Notes under the pieces: generated by a model | The model's database searches: none | Told to the model about the DNA's origin: nothing | Seen by the model: only the letters and a program-made list of their open reading frames with translations | Position numbers and translations under genes: made by a program | NCBI RefSeq assembly: GCF_030499575.1 | Contig: NZ_JASTLC010000001.1 | Location: 9,076,001-9,140,000 of the forward strand | Source: Streptomyces sp. DG2A-72 | GTDB lineage: Bacteria > Actinomycetota > Actinomycetes > Streptomycetales > Streptomycetaceae | Direction of reading: 5' to 3' | Length of the DNA stretch: 64,000 bases | Part shown: positions 49,261-58,555 of the stretch, one piece after another | How positions within the stretch are numbered: the first letter of the stretch is position 1 | How the letters are laid out: the number at the start of each line of letters is the position of its first letter

Positions 49261-50787
49261 TCAGTGCTGGTGTCGCGGGGCGTCCCGCTCCGCGTCTTCG
49301 TGCTCGTGCACCCCGTTCGTCGCGGCGATCTTCTTCCACGACTTCGGCGGCGCGTCAGGTGCCGCCTGACGGGTGATGGACGCGGACCGTGCCGCGGGCG
49401 CGCTCGGCTTGGACGGCTGGTACAGCCAGGTGTCGAAGAGCGCGGCCAGCGGCTTGCCCGACACCTGTTCGGCGTACACCCGGAAGTCGGCGACCGACGC
49501 GTTGCCGTGCGCGTACTTCTTCGGCCAGCCCTTGAGGACGGCGAAGAACGCCTCGTCCCCGATCTCGTTCCGCAGCGCCTGCAGGGCCAGCGCGCCCCGG
49601 TCGTAGACCGCGAGGTGGAACTGGTTCTCCGGCCCCGGGTCGCCCGGCTTCACGGTCCAGAACGCGTCGTCGGCCGGATGCGACGCGTAGACATAGTCCG
49701 CGATCTCCTGGGCCGTGCCCTCGCCCTCGTGCTCGGACCACAGCCACTGCGCGTACCGGGCGAAGCCCTCGTTGATCCAGATGTCCTTCCAGCCGGCCAC
49801 CGACACCAGGTCGCCGTACCACTGGTGGGCCAGCTCATGGACGACGACGGAGGTGTTCGACCCGCTCGCGAACTGCCGCGGGCTGTAGAAGGGCCGGGTC
49901 TGGGTCTCCAGCGCGTACCCGGTGTCGGTGTTCGGCACGTATCCGCCGAGCGCGTTGTACGGGTACGGCCCGAAGTACCCGGTCAGCCAGTCGGCGATCT
50001 CCCCGGTCCGCTCCACGCTCGCGCGCGCCGCGCCGGCGTTTGCGCCCAGGTCCTTGCTGTAGGCGTTGATGACCGGAATGCCGCTCTCGGTCGTGCCCGT
50101 CGTGACGTCGAACTTCCCGGCCGCGAGCGTGGCGAGGTAGGTCGCCTGCGGCTTGTCGGAGCGCCAGTTGTAGCGGGTCCAGCCGGCGCGTGAACTCGAC
50201 GACTGGAGCGTGCCGTTGGAGATCGCCTGGGTACCGTCGGGCACGGCGACGGACACGTCGTAGGTGGCCTTGTCGAGCGGATGGTCGTTGCTCGGGAACC
50301 ACCACCAGGCCGCCTCGGGCTCGTTCGCGGCGACTCCGCCGTCCGGTGTGCGGTGCCAGCTGGTGAAGCCGTACGCCTGTTTCGTCGACGGCACTCCGCT
50401 GTACCGCACGACGACGGTGACCGAGGTGCCCTTGCGCACGGGCTTGTTCGGCGTGATCTCCAGCTCGTGCTCGCCGGACGTCGCGAACGACGCCTTGGCT
50501 CCGTCGACCCGCACTTCGCTCACGTCCAGCAGGAAGTCCAGGTTGAACCGGGACAGGTCCTGCGTGGTGCGGGCCAGCAGGGTCGCGGTGCCCGACAGTT
50601 CGTCGGTGGCCGGCTGGTACTTCAGCCGCAGGTCGTAATGGGAGACGTCGTATCCGCCGTTGCCGTAGGCCGGGTAGTAGGGGTCGCCGATACCCGGGGC
50701 GCCCGGGGACACGCTCGCGGCCGATGCCGGGATCGCCAGCAGCAAGGCCGCGGCGAGCGAGCCCGGCGCGATGAATCTGCGGTGCAC
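49261..50787 (-). CDS. Secreted M1-family zinc metallopeptidase
   Basis: 508 residues. The zinc site HELAHQWYGD followed 18 residues later by the Glu of WINEGFARY is decisive for M1 aminopeptidases; the N-terminal beta-domain (YDVSHYDLRLKYQPATDEL) also fits. GTG 50787 is chosen: it has ggag at a good distance and the codons that follow give a clean signal peptide (RRFIAPGSLAAALLLAIPASAA). A start at 50835 is possible but would place extra residues before the signal. The C-terminus is His-rich. Divergent from the S15 peptidase gene. Confidence 0.9.
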   Translation of the reverse strand: MHRRFIAPGSLAAALLLAIPASAASVSPGAPGIGDPYYPAYGNGGYDVSHYDLRLKYQPATDELSGTATLLARTTQDLSRFNLDFLLDVSEVRVDGAKASFATSGEHELEITPNKPVRKGTSVTVVVRYSGVPSTKQAYGFTSWHRTPDGGVAANEPEAAWWWFPSNDHPLDKATYDVSVAVPDGTQAISNGTLQSSSSRAGWTRYNWRSDKPQATYLATLAAGKFDVTTGTTESGIPVINAYSKDLGANAGAARASVERTGEIADWLTGYFGPYPYNALGGYVPNTDTGYALETQTRPFYSPRQFASGSNTSVVVHELAHQWYGDLVSVAGWKDIWINEGFARYAQWLWSEHEGEGTAQEIADYVYASHPADDAFWTVKPGDPGPENQFHLAVYDRGALALQALRNEIGDEAFFAVLKGWPKKYAHGNASVADFRVYAEQVSGKPLAALFDTWLYQPSKPSAPAARSASITRQAAPDAPPKSWKKIAATNGVHEHEDAERDAPRHQH

Positions 50788-50975
50788 GAAAGCTCCAAGT
50801 CGTAGGGGACCGAAGTCTGTTCGGAGCCTATTCATTCGCTGTGCACCCTGGCGTGTCCATGGTGCCCCTGTCACACGATCGCCATTCGGCCGTCATGAGC
50901 CGAATGGCGCAACCGTCTCCTCCGCACCGGATGGCCCTCTTCTGCACGGGAGTTGACCGATGTACCGTCCGGCGC

Positions 50976-52958
50976 ATGCCGATACGCATGACCTTCACGA
51001 CCCGGAGACCGCTCGTGCGCTTCACGACCTGGAGATCACTCGCGGCCGTCGCCGTAGCCGCCCTGATGGCCGCGCTCCTCACCCCGGCCGCGGCGCACGG
51101 CGCCCCGCGCGAGAGCAGGCCGGTGTACTCGTACGAGAAAGCCGTCCGCGAGGCCGTATGGGTGGACACCGGACTCGACGGCGACAGCGACGGAAGGACG
51201 GACCGCGTCGCCGTCGACATCGTCCGCCCGCGCGAACCCGCCCAGCAGGGCCGGAAGATCCCGGTCATCATGGACGCCAGCCCCTACTACTCCTGCTGTG
51301 GACGCGGCAACGAGAGCCAGCTGAAGACGTACGACGCGGACGGCGACGTCGTCCAGATGCCGCTCTTCTACGACAACTACTTCGTGCCGCGCGGCTACGC
51401 CTTCGTCGGCGTCGACCTCGCCGGCACGAACCGTTCCGACGGCTGCGTGGACATCGGTGGCCGCTCCGACATCCAGTCCGCCAAAGCGGTCGTCGACTGG
51501 CTGAACGGCCGCGCCAAGGCCTACACCACCCGCACCGGCACGACCCGCGCCGAGGCCACCTGGACCAATGGCAGGACGGGGATGGTCGGCAAGAGCTGGG
51601 ACGGCACGATCGCCAACGGCGTCGCCGCCACCGGCGTGGAGGGCCTGAAGACGATCGTCCCGATCAGCGCCATCTCCACCTGGTACGACTACTACTTCAC
51701 CAAGGGCGCCCCGCTCTACGACTCCGGCCCCGACGCGCTGTCCAACGCCGTCGAGAGCGCCGACGCCCGCGCCAAGTGCGGCGCCGTCCAGCAGAAGCTC
51801 GTCGACGGCGCGCCGCGCACCGGCGACCGGACACCGCTGTGGACCGAGCGCGACTACATCAAGGACGCGGCGAACGTGAAGGCGAGCGTCTTCCTCATCC
51901 ACGGCATGCAGGACCTCAACGTCCGTATGCAGCACGTCGGTCCGTGGTGGGACGCCCTCGCGAAGAACGGCGTCGAGCGCAAGATCTGGCTCTCCCAGAC
52001 CGGCCATGTCGACCCCTTCGACTTCCGCCGCGCCGACTGGGTCGACACCCTGCACCGCTGGTTCGACCACGAACTCCTCGGCTACGACAACGGCATCGAC
52101 GACGAGCCCATGGCCGACATCGAACGCCATCCCGACCAGTGGGTCACCTCGGACACCTGGCCGCCGAGCGGCACCCGGACCACCACCCTGCGCCCCGACT
52201 CGGGCGCCCAGCCCGGCGTCGGCACCCTGGGCCTCAGCAAGGGCCACGGCACCGAGACCTTCACCGACGACCCCCAGCTGGGCGAGACCGACTGGGCCGC
52301 GCAGATCGGCGCCTCGACCCCCGGCAAGGCGGGCTTCGTCACCCGGCCGCTCACCGGCGACCTGCGCCTGTCCGGCTCCTCCGAGGTGACCGTCACCGCG
52401 ACCCCGACCACCTCGACGGCCCATCTGTCCGCCGTCCTCGTGGACCTCGGCCCCGCCACCATCCGCGACTACGCGGTGCGCGGCGAGGGCATCACCACCC
52501 TCACCGACCGCACCTGCTGGGGCGCGAGCACCAGCGGGGACAGCTCCTGCTTCAAGGAGACGGCGGCGAAGACGGCGGACGTCGACTACACGATCGTCAG
52601 CCGCGGCTGGGCCGACCTCGGCAACCACGCCTCCGACGAGACGGGCGGCCCGCTCACCCCGGGCAAGGCGTACCGCATCACCCTCGACCTGGGCGCGACC
52701 GACCATGTGATCCCGGCCGGGCACCGGCTGGCGCTGATCGTCGCGGGCACCGACAAGGACCTCATCGAGCCGCCGTCGACCAAGCCGACGCTGACCCTCG
52801 ACCTGTCCCGAACCTCGGCCCAGGTCCCGCTGGTCGGCGGCGCCAAGGCCTTCGCCCGCGCCACCGCAGGCGCCCCGTTCGTCGCCCCCGAGGCCACCAC
52901 CCTCGACGGCGTCCAGGCACCGCGCACCGTCCAGCGCATCCCGGGAGGCCATCGGTGA
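50976..52958 (+). CDS. Secreted Xaa-Pro dipeptidyl-peptidase-like (S15/CocE) protein
   Basis: 660 residues. Signal peptide about residues 15-45 ([20 protein letters not shown]). The alpha/beta-hydrolase has the nucleophile in [12 protein letters not shown], the acid around [10 protein letters not shown] and the His in [11 protein letters not shown]. The C-terminal jelly-roll (about 440-640) is the S15 C-terminal domain. These enzymes cleave X-Pro dipeptides or esters. ATG 50976 is 7 bases after a -10 element taccgt (50963-50968), so it may be leaderless; ATG 50988 is an alternative. Its stop overlaps the M14 gene's start (GTGA). Confidence 0.88.
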   Translation: MPIRMTFTTRRPLVRFTTWRSLAAVAVAALMAALLTPAAAHGAPRESRPVYSYEKAVREAVWVDTGLDGDSDGRTDRVAVDIVRPREPAQQGRKIPVIMDASPYYSCCGRGNESQLKTYDADGDVVQMPLFYDNYFVPRGYAFVGVDLAGTNRSDGCVDIGGRSDIQSAKAVVDWLNGRAKAYTTRTGTTRAEATWTNGRTGMVGKSWDGTIANGVAATGVEGLKTIVPISAISTWYDYYFTKGAPLYDSGPDALSNAVESADARAKCGAVQQKLVDGAPRTGDRTPLWTERDYIKDAANVKASVFLIHGMQDLNVRMQHVGPWWDALAKNGVERKIWLSQTGHVDPFDFRRADWVDTLHRWFDHELLGYDNGIDDEPMADIERHPDQWVTSDTWPPSGTRTTTLRPDSGAQPGVGTLGLSKGHGTETFTDDPQLGETDWAAQIGASTPGKAGFVTRPLTGDLRLSGSSEVTVTATPTTSTAHLSAVLVDLGPATIRDYAVRGEGITTLTDRTCWGASTSGDSSCFKETAAKTADVDYTIVSRGWADLGNHASDETGGPLTPGKAYRITLDLGATDHVIPAGHRLALIVAGTDKDLIEPPSTKPTLTLDLSRTSAQVPLVGGAKAFARATAGAPFVAPEATTLDGVQAPRTVQRIPGGHR

Positions 52959-54208
52959 TCCGCGCGCTGACCGTCACCACGGCGGCTCTCGTCGCATCCA
53001 TGGTCGCCGTCCCGGCACAGGCGGCGGACTCCCCGCCGCGCACCGGCTTCGAGCAGTCGAACGGCGCCCGCTGGACCACCCAGCCGCAGGAGCAGGACTT
53101 CCTGGCCACCGTCGACAGGGCGAGCGACCGCGTCTCGATCGCCCGCATCGGTACGACGAAGCAGGGCCGCCCCCTCCAACTCGCCCGCCTCGGCGCACCC
53201 CACGCGCCCACCAAGGTCCTGCTCGTCTGCACCCAGCACGGCGACGAACCGTCCGGCCGCGAAGCCTGTCTGACCACCATCCGCGACCTCACCTACGCGA
53301 CCGACCACCGGACCCGCCGCTTCCTGGACCGCACCACGCTGCTCGTCGTGCCCACCGCCAACCCGGACGGCCGGGCCGCCGACACCCGCGGCAACAGCGA
53401 CGGCGTCGACATCAACCGCGACCACCTCGCCCTGCAGACGGCCGAGGCACGCACCCTGGCCACGGTCATCCGCGACCAACGCCCCGACCTCGTCTACGAC
53501 TTGCACGAGTACGGCGCCACACCGCCGTACTACGACAAGGACCTCTTCGACCTCTGGCCCCGCAACCTCAACACCGCCACCGCCGTCCACGACGAGGGCG
53601 AGACCCTCGCCCAGGCGTACGTCCGCCCGGCCGCACAGAACGCCGGGTATACGACGGGCACCTACGGCATCTGGACCGACCCCGTCACCGGTGACCCGAT
53701 CAAGCAGGTCGCCGGCGACGGTCAGGAACGCATCCTGCGGAACATGTCCGGCGTCAAGCACTCGATCGGCCTGCTCATCGAGAGCCGCGTCGATCCCCTC
53801 ACCGACGCCGAGAAGGCGGACGAGTCGCTGAACAACCGGCGCCGGGTCGACTCCCAACTCGCCGCGCTGAAGGGCTTGTTCGAGTACACCGACGAGCGTC
53901 GCAAGCAGGTCGGGGTCGCGACGGGCATCGCGCGCCTCGGGGGATACCTCGACACAGGCCCCGTCTACGTCGGCGGCGCCGACAACGACCCGCCCGAACC
54001 GGCCGAGGTGATCCAGGACCCGCCCTGCGGCTACCGGCTCACTCGGGACCAGTACACGGAGTTCAAGGACGAACTCGCCCTGCACGGAGTGCGGACGCAG
54101 GGCACCTACGTCCCGCTCCGCCAGTCCCTGCGAGCCCTCGTCCCGCTGCTGCTCGACGAGCGCGCGCCGTACCACCTCACGGCCGGTGAGCCCGACATCG
54201 ACTGCTGA
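52955..54208 (+). CDS. Secreted M14-family zinc carboxypeptidase
   Basis: 417 residues. Signal peptide ([22 protein letters not shown]). The zinc ligands are in [13 protein letters not shown] (His, Glu) and the later histidine in YDLHEYG (near 182); the substrate-binding motif [22 protein letters not shown] and catalytic Glu near LLIESR also fit the M14 fold. Coupled by GTGA to the S15 gene, with gggagg at 52942-52947. The C-terminal Ig-like end is short. Together with the M1 gene it gives a cluster of secreted peptidases. Confidence 0.9.
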   Translation: MIRALTVTTAALVASMVAVPAQAADSPPRTGFEQSNGARWTTQPQEQDFLATVDRASDRVSIARIGTTKQGRPLQLARLGAPHAPTKVLLVCTQHGDEPSGREACLTTIRDLTYATDHRTRRFLDRTTLLVVPTANPDGRAADTRGNSDGVDINRDHLALQTAEARTLATVIRDQRPDLVYDLHEYGATPPYYDKDLFDLWPRNLNTATAVHDEGETLAQAYVRPAAQNAGYTTGTYGIWTDPVTGDPIKQVAGDGQERILRNMSGVKHSIGLLIESRVDPLTDAEKADESLNNRRRVDSQLAALKGLFEYTDERRKQVGVATGIARLGGYLDTGPVYVGGADNDPPEPAEVIQDPPCGYRLTRDQYTEFKDELALHGVRTQGTYVPLRQSLRALVPLLLDERAPYHLTAGEPDIDC

Positions 54209-54239
54209 GGTTGTCGAGATCGGCGGCACCTGTGGTAGG

Positions 54240-54278
54240 CCGTGAGGCACAACGCTGAACAGGCGTACCTCACGGTTT
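54240..54278 (+). terminator. Hairpin after the M14 peptidase gene
   Basis: ccgtgagg (54240-54247) pairs with cctcacgg (54268-54275), loop 20, followed by ttt. It ends 20 bp before the BCCT start, so could also regulate it. Confidence 0.5.
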
Positions 54279-54297
54279 CTCAGGGAAGGTGCCGCAG

Positions 54298-56010
54298 ATG
54301 ACTGAAGATCTGAAGAAGAGGGGAGGCGGCCGGGAAGGTCCCTCGGACATTCCCGGCGGCCGGGGCCACCAGACGGACCGAGTGGTGTTCGGCGTCACCG
54401 CCGCCATCACCCTGGCGTTCGTACTCTGGGGTGCGGTGTGGACGGACTCACTGGAGAGCGCCTCCACGAAAATGCTCAACGGCCTGATCCACAACGGTGG
54501 CTGGGCCTTCATACTGGCGGCCTCGGCCTTCGTCGTCTTCGCGTTGTGGCTCGCGATCAGCCGCTACGGCAGAATCCACCTCGGCGCCGAGGGCGAGGAG
54601 CCCGAGTTCCGCACCGTGTCCTGGGTCGCGATGATGTTCAGCGCCGGCATGGGCATCGGCCTGATGTTCTACGGCGTGAGCGAGCCGCTCTCGCACTACA
54701 CGACACCGCCTCCGGGCTCGGACCCGGCCGACTCCGCGGAACGCATGCAGACGGCGATGGCCACCACCCTCTTCCACTGGACCCTGCACCCCTGGGCGAT
54801 CTACGCGGTGGTCGGCCTCGCCATCGCCTACAGCACCTTCCGCAAACGCCGGCGCCAGACCATCAGCGCGGTCTTCACCCCGCTCATCGGGGAGAAGCAC
54901 GCGAACGGTGCCGGGGGCCGGGTGATCGACATCCTCGCGATCATCGCCACCGTCTTCGGCTCCGCCGCCTCGCTGGGCCTGGGCGCGCTCCAGATCGGCT
55001 CCGGTTTCCAGGAGCTGGACTGGATGGACGACGTGAGCACCGGACTGCTCGTCGCCATCATCGCCGTACTGACCCTGGCCTTCGTCGCCTCGGCGGTCTC
55101 CGGCATCGAGCGGGGCATCCAGTGGCTGTCCAACACCAACATGGTGCTCGCCCTGATCCTCGCCTTGTTCGTGTTCATCGCGGGTCCCACGATCATCGTG
55201 CTCGACCTGCTGCCCACCTCCGTCTTCTCCTATCTCGGTGATCTGCCGCAGCTCGCGGGCCGCACCGAGGCCAGCACAGGCGAGGGTGTCGCGGACTGGC
55301 TCAGCAGCTGGACGGTCTTCTACTGGGCGTGGTGGATCTCCTGGACGCCGTTCGTCGGCATGTTCATCGCGCGCATCAGCCGGGGCCGCACCATCCGGCA
55401 GTTCGTCGGCGGCGTGATCCTCGTGCCCAGCACCGTCAGCCTCGTCTGGTTCGCGGTCTTCGGCGGTTCGGCGATGAGGCTGAGGGAGGGCGGCGCGCTC
55501 GGCGAGGAGTCGACTCCTGAGGGCCAGCTCTTCGGCCTCCTCCAGGAGTTCCCCGTCGCGACCGTCACCAGCCTGCTGGTGATGATCCTGGTCGGCATCT
55601 TCTTCGTCTCGGGAGCCGACGCCGCGTCCATCGTGATGGGTACGCTCTCCCAGAAGGGCGCCCTCGAACCCGGCCGCTTCGTCGTCGTGTTCTGGGGTGT
55701 GGTGACCGGAGCCGTCGCCGCCATCATGCTGCTCGTCGGCAGCGGTCAGGGCGATGCGCTCACCGGCCTGCAGAACCTCACGATCCTGGCCGCCGCTCCG
55801 TTCGTCCTCGTGATGATCGGGATGTGCGTCGCCCTCATGCGCGACCTGCGCCACGACCCCCTGATCGTGCGCGGCGCGATGGGCTCCGAGGCCGTCGAAC
55901 TCGCCGTGATCGAGGGCCACCAGAAGTACGACGGCGAGTTCGGGATCAGGGTCGGACCAGGCCCCGGCACGGAGACGGAGGGCGACCCACTGGGGCACGA
56001 CTACCGCTGA
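54298..56010 (+). CDS. BCCT-family (betaine/choline/carnitine) transporter
   Basis: 570 residues with twelve membrane helices. Signatures are MMFSAGMGIGLMFYGVSEPLSHY and the aromatic box with WWISWTPFVGMFIARISRGRTIR, diagnostic of BCCT. Such carriers import glycine betaine or related osmolytes with sodium or protons. The C-terminal tail (EGHQKYDGEFGIRVGPG) is short and polar. ATG 54298 is chosen with ggaagg 8 bases upstream; a GTG three codons earlier is possible. Convergent with the TetR gene (10-bp overlap). Confidence 0.93.
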   Translation: MTEDLKKRGGGREGPSDIPGGRGHQTDRVVFGVTAAITLAFVLWGAVWTDSLESASTKMLNGLIHNGGWAFILAASAFVVFALWLAISRYGRIHLGAEGEEPEFRTVSWVAMMFSAGMGIGLMFYGVSEPLSHYTTPPPGSDPADSAERMQTAMATTLFHWTLHPWAIYAVVGLAIAYSTFRKRRRQTISAVFTPLIGEKHANGAGGRVIDILAIIATVFGSAASLGLGALQIGSGFQELDWMDDVSTGLLVAIIAVLTLAFVASAVSGIERGIQWLSNTNMVLALILALFVFIAGPTIIVLDLLPTSVFSYLGDLPQLAGRTEASTGEGVADWLSSWTVFYWAWWISWTPFVGMFIARISRGRTIRQFVGGVILVPSTVSLVWFAVFGGSAMRLREGGALGEESTPEGQLFGLLQEFPVATVTSLLVMILVGIFFVSGADAASIVMGTLSQKGALEPGRFVVVFWGVVTGAVAAIMLLVGSGQGDALTGLQNLTILAAAPFVLVMIGMCVALMRDLRHDPLIVRGAMGSEAVELAVIEGHQKYDGEFGIRVGPGPGTETEGDPLGHDYR

Positions 56011-56579
56011 GCGTCGAGGAGTTCGCCCGCCTCGTCGCGGGCACGGCCGATCGGGTCGGGGAAGATGCGCAGGCCGTGGGCGACCAGCGCGCCCTCGTGG
56101 AGCAGCATCAGGGCGGGGGCGAGTTGGTCGGCCCGGCCGGGCGCGACTTCCCGGACCAGATCGGTGAAGAGCTCCAGCATCCATTGCTTCTGCCCGGTGA
56201 TGATCGCGTAGGCCGGGTGGGCGGGATCGCTGATCTCGGCGTGGGCGTTGACCATGCTGCACCCCTTCGGGCTGTGCTCGGTCGTCCAGGACCGGGACGC
56301 GTCGAACACCGTGAGAACGCGGTCGACGGATCCCGGCTCCACGCGATCCAGCCGCTGCGCGACGAAGCGCCGCCAGCGCTCGTCGCGGTCGGCGAGGTAC
56401 TCGACGACGATCTGGTCCTTGGACCCGAACCGGTCGTAGAGCGTCTTCTTCGTCACTTTGGCCTCGGCGGCGATCAGGTCCACCCCGACCGCGTGGATGC
56501 CGCGCTCGTAGAACAGCCGGGACGCCGCCGCGAGAACGCGGTGCGCGCCGGGGGTCATCGTGATCCGCCTGGTACTCAT
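56001..56579 (-). CDS. TetR-family regulator of the EamA transporter gene
   Basis: 192 residues. N-terminal HTH: RVLAAASRLFYERGIHAVGVDLIAAEAKVTKKTLYDRFGSKDQI. The C-terminal sensor domain is of normal size. Divergent from the EamA gene across a 76-bp region holding two copies of its probable operator. The start ATG is 8 bases after a TATAGT -10 element on the minus strand, implying leaderless translation. Its 3' end overlaps the BCCT gene. Confidence 0.92.
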   Translation of the reverse strand: MSTRRITMTPGAHRVLAAASRLFYERGIHAVGVDLIAAEAKVTKKTLYDRFGSKDQIVVEYLADRDERWRRFVAQRLDRVEPGSVDRVLTVFDASRSWTTEHSPKGCSMVNAHAEISDPAHPAYAIITGQKQWMLELFTDLVREVAPGRADQLAPALMLLHEGALVAHGLRIFPDPIGRARDEAGELLDAQR

Positions 56580-56587
56580 GGCACCTG

Positions 56588-56637
56588 ACTATACCGATCT
56601 GTATAGTGGTCTGGGTAGGTAGACCGATCTGTATAGT
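56588..56637. promoter_or_regulatory. Twin TetR operators with overlapping -10 elements
   Basis: actatac-cgatct-gtatagt (56588-56607) is a perfect dyad; a second unit agaccgatctgtatagt (56621-56637) follows, 30 bp (three helical turns) on. Each unit contains a tatagt -10 hexamer: minus strand at 56593-56588 for the TetR gene, plus strand at 56632-56637 for the EamA gene. Binding would block both promoters. Confidence 0.75.
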
Positions 56638-56655
56638 CGCGGTGAGTGGTGGACC

Positions 56656-57555
56656 ATGAACATCCTGCTGTCGGTCGCCTTCGTGCTCTGCTGGAGCTCG
56701 GGGTTCGTCGGCGCCAAACTGGGCACGGAGCACGCGGGCGCGGTGACGCTGCTGATGTGGCGGTTTCTGCCGCTGGCCGTCATCCTCATCGCGGTCGCCG
56801 TCGCCCGGGGGCGGGCGTCATGGCAGGGACTGACCGCGCGGGACATCGCACGGCAGATCGCGATCGGACTGCTCTCCCAGAGCGGCTATCTGCTGACCGT
56901 CTACTACGCCATCCAGCTCGGCGTCTCCAGCGGTACGACCGCCCTGATCGACGGCACCCAGCCCCTCGTCGCGGGCGCGCTCGCCGGCCCGCTGCTGCGT
57001 CAGTACGTCTCGGCGCGGCAGTGGCTCGGCCTGTGCCTGGGCCTTGCCGGTGTCGCCGTCGTCACCACGGCCGACGCCTCGGCGACCACCGCCGTCGCCT
57101 GGTGGGTCTATCTCGTTCCGTTCGCCGGGATGCTCTCCCTGGTGGCGGCCACCTTCCTCGAAGAGCGTTCCCGGGCACAGGTGACGCCCCTGGTGTCGAT
57201 GACCGTCCACTGCACCACCAGCGCACTCGTCTTCACGGTCGCCGCCATCGCGGCCGGGGCCGCCGCCCCCTCCTCCGCACCGTCGTTCTGGCTGGCCACC
57301 GTGTGGCTCGTGACGCTGTCGACGTTCGGCGGCTACGGGCTGTACTGGCTGGTGCTGCAGCGATCGGGGGTGACCAAGGTCAACACGCTGATGTTCCTGA
57401 TGGCCCCCGTCACGGCCGTCTGGGGTGCCGCCATGTTCGGTGAGCCGTTCTCCGTGCAGACCGCCGTCGGCCTGGCGGTCGCCCTCCTGGCGGTCGCCGT
57501 GGTGCACGGCGCGAGCCCACGGGCAGGGCAGGAGCGGGTCACCGCCGCTAGTTGA
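56656..57555 (+). CDS. EamA-family (DMT) transporter
   Basis: 299 residues, ten membrane helices in two EamA repeats (SVAFVLCWSSGFVGAKLG ... TFGGYGLYWLVLQRSGVTKVNTL and LMAPVTAVWGAAMFGEP). Probable exporter of a small metabolite or drug, with expression released when the divergent TetR repressor binds its inducer. The C-terminus overlaps the D-amino-acid oxidase-like gene by 8 bp tail to tail. Ribosome site ggtgag-gtgg is weak. Confidence 0.9.
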   Translation: MNILLSVAFVLCWSSGFVGAKLGTEHAGAVTLLMWRFLPLAVILIAVAVARGRASWQGLTARDIARQIAIGLLSQSGYLLTVYYAIQLGVSSGTTALIDGTQPLVAGALAGPLLRQYVSARQWLGLCLGLAGVAVVTTADASATTAVAWWVYLVPFAGMLSLVAATFLEERSRAQVTPLVSMTVHCTTSALVFTVAAIAAGAAAPSSAPSFWLATVWLVTLSTFGGYGLYWLVLQRSGVTKVNTLMFLMAPVTAVWGAAMFGEPFSVQTAVGLAVALLAVAVVHGASPRAGQERVTAAS

Positions 57556-58489
57556 CGGCCCGGGCCGTCTCCTCCGCGCAGCCCCACGCCACGGTGACAC
57601 CCGCACCGCCATGGCCGTAGTTGTGCACCAACAGCCGCCCGCCCGGCAGCAGTTCACGCTCCAGCCGGACCGTCTGACGCGCGGGCCGCAGCCCGACCCG
57701 ATGGTCCAGCACCCGTGCCCCGGCGATCTCCGGCCGCAGCGCCGCACACCGCCGTACGATCGCCTCCGCCACCGCCGGATCCGGCTCGGTCGAGAACTCG
57801 TCCTCGTCCGCCGTGCCGCCCAGCAGCAACCGGCCGGGCTGCGGAAAGAAGTACGCCTTCGCCCCGGCGGCGTCGGTGGAGACGAGCCAGGTCCGGATGC
57901 CGGGGTTCTCCACGACGACCAACTGCCCGCGCACAGGACGTACGGAGGCGTCCGGCACCAGCTCCCGCGCCCCCAGCCCGGTGCAGTTGACCACGACGGG
58001 CGCGTCGACCTCCGCGAAGGCGGCCACCGTACGCATCTCGATCGCTCCGCCCGCCCCGAGGAACCGCTCGCGCAGCCACGGCAGATGGACCGCCATGTCG
58101 ATCAGCGGCAGCCGCGCCCACAACCCCGTGCCCGGGTACTCCTCGGCGGTCGCCGGGCGCAGCCCCGGAAGCCGGTCGGCGGCCCAGGCATCGTCCAGAC
58201 CTGCCTCGCCCAATACCCCTTCGACCATGCGTACGCCGGTCACCTCGGGCCGTCCCGCCAGCTCCTCGTACACTTCGAGCGACCGCAGCGCCCACTTGCG
58301 CGCCTGCGCGACCGGCTCGATCCGGTACGGCCACCACAGCGCGCCCGCAACCGCCGAGGTGGTCCGCTCCACGGGATCCCGCGTCCACACCCGCACCCGG
58401 CGGCCACGCTCGGCGAGGACGACGGCCGTGGTCAGCCCGATGACCCCGCCGCCGACCACGATGATCTCGTCGTTCGGTTCATTGCTCAC
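57548..58489 (-). CDS. FAD-dependent D-amino-acid oxidase-like protein
   Basis: 313 residues. FAD-binding GGGVIGLTTAVVLAERGRRVRVW at the N-terminus, and the DAO pattern is seen in WWPYRIEPVAQARKWALRSL, NCTGLGARELV, VRPVRGQLVVVENP and the C-terminal VHNYGHGGAGVTVAWGCA. Typical length for D-amino-acid oxidases, which deaminate D-amino acids with oxygen. Substrate not predicted. No signal peptide. Confidence 0.88.
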   Translation of the reverse strand: MSNEPNDEIIVVGGGVIGLTTAVVLAERGRRVRVWTRDPVERTTSAVAGALWWPYRIEPVAQARKWALRSLEVYEELAGRPEVTGVRMVEGVLGEAGLDDAWAADRLPGLRPATAEEYPGTGLWARLPLIDMAVHLPWLRERFLGAGGAIEMRTVAAFAEVDAPVVVNCTGLGARELVPDASVRPVRGQLVVVENPGIRTWLVSTDAAGAKAYFFPQPGRLLLGGTADEDEFSTEPDPAVAEAIVRRCAALRPEIAGARVLDHRVGLRPARQTVRLERELLPGGRLLVHNYGHGGAGVTVAWGCAEETARAVN

Positions 58490-58555
58490 GCGGGGACGGT
58501 AGCGGAATGTGTCATGCCGTGCTCAGAGAGCGGTCTGTCTGGGGATACTCACAGC

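Noticed and set aside
54209..54297. Small regulatory RNA upstream of the BCCT gene
   Set aside because: Only a hairpin typical of a terminator was seen; no promoter for a separate RNA.
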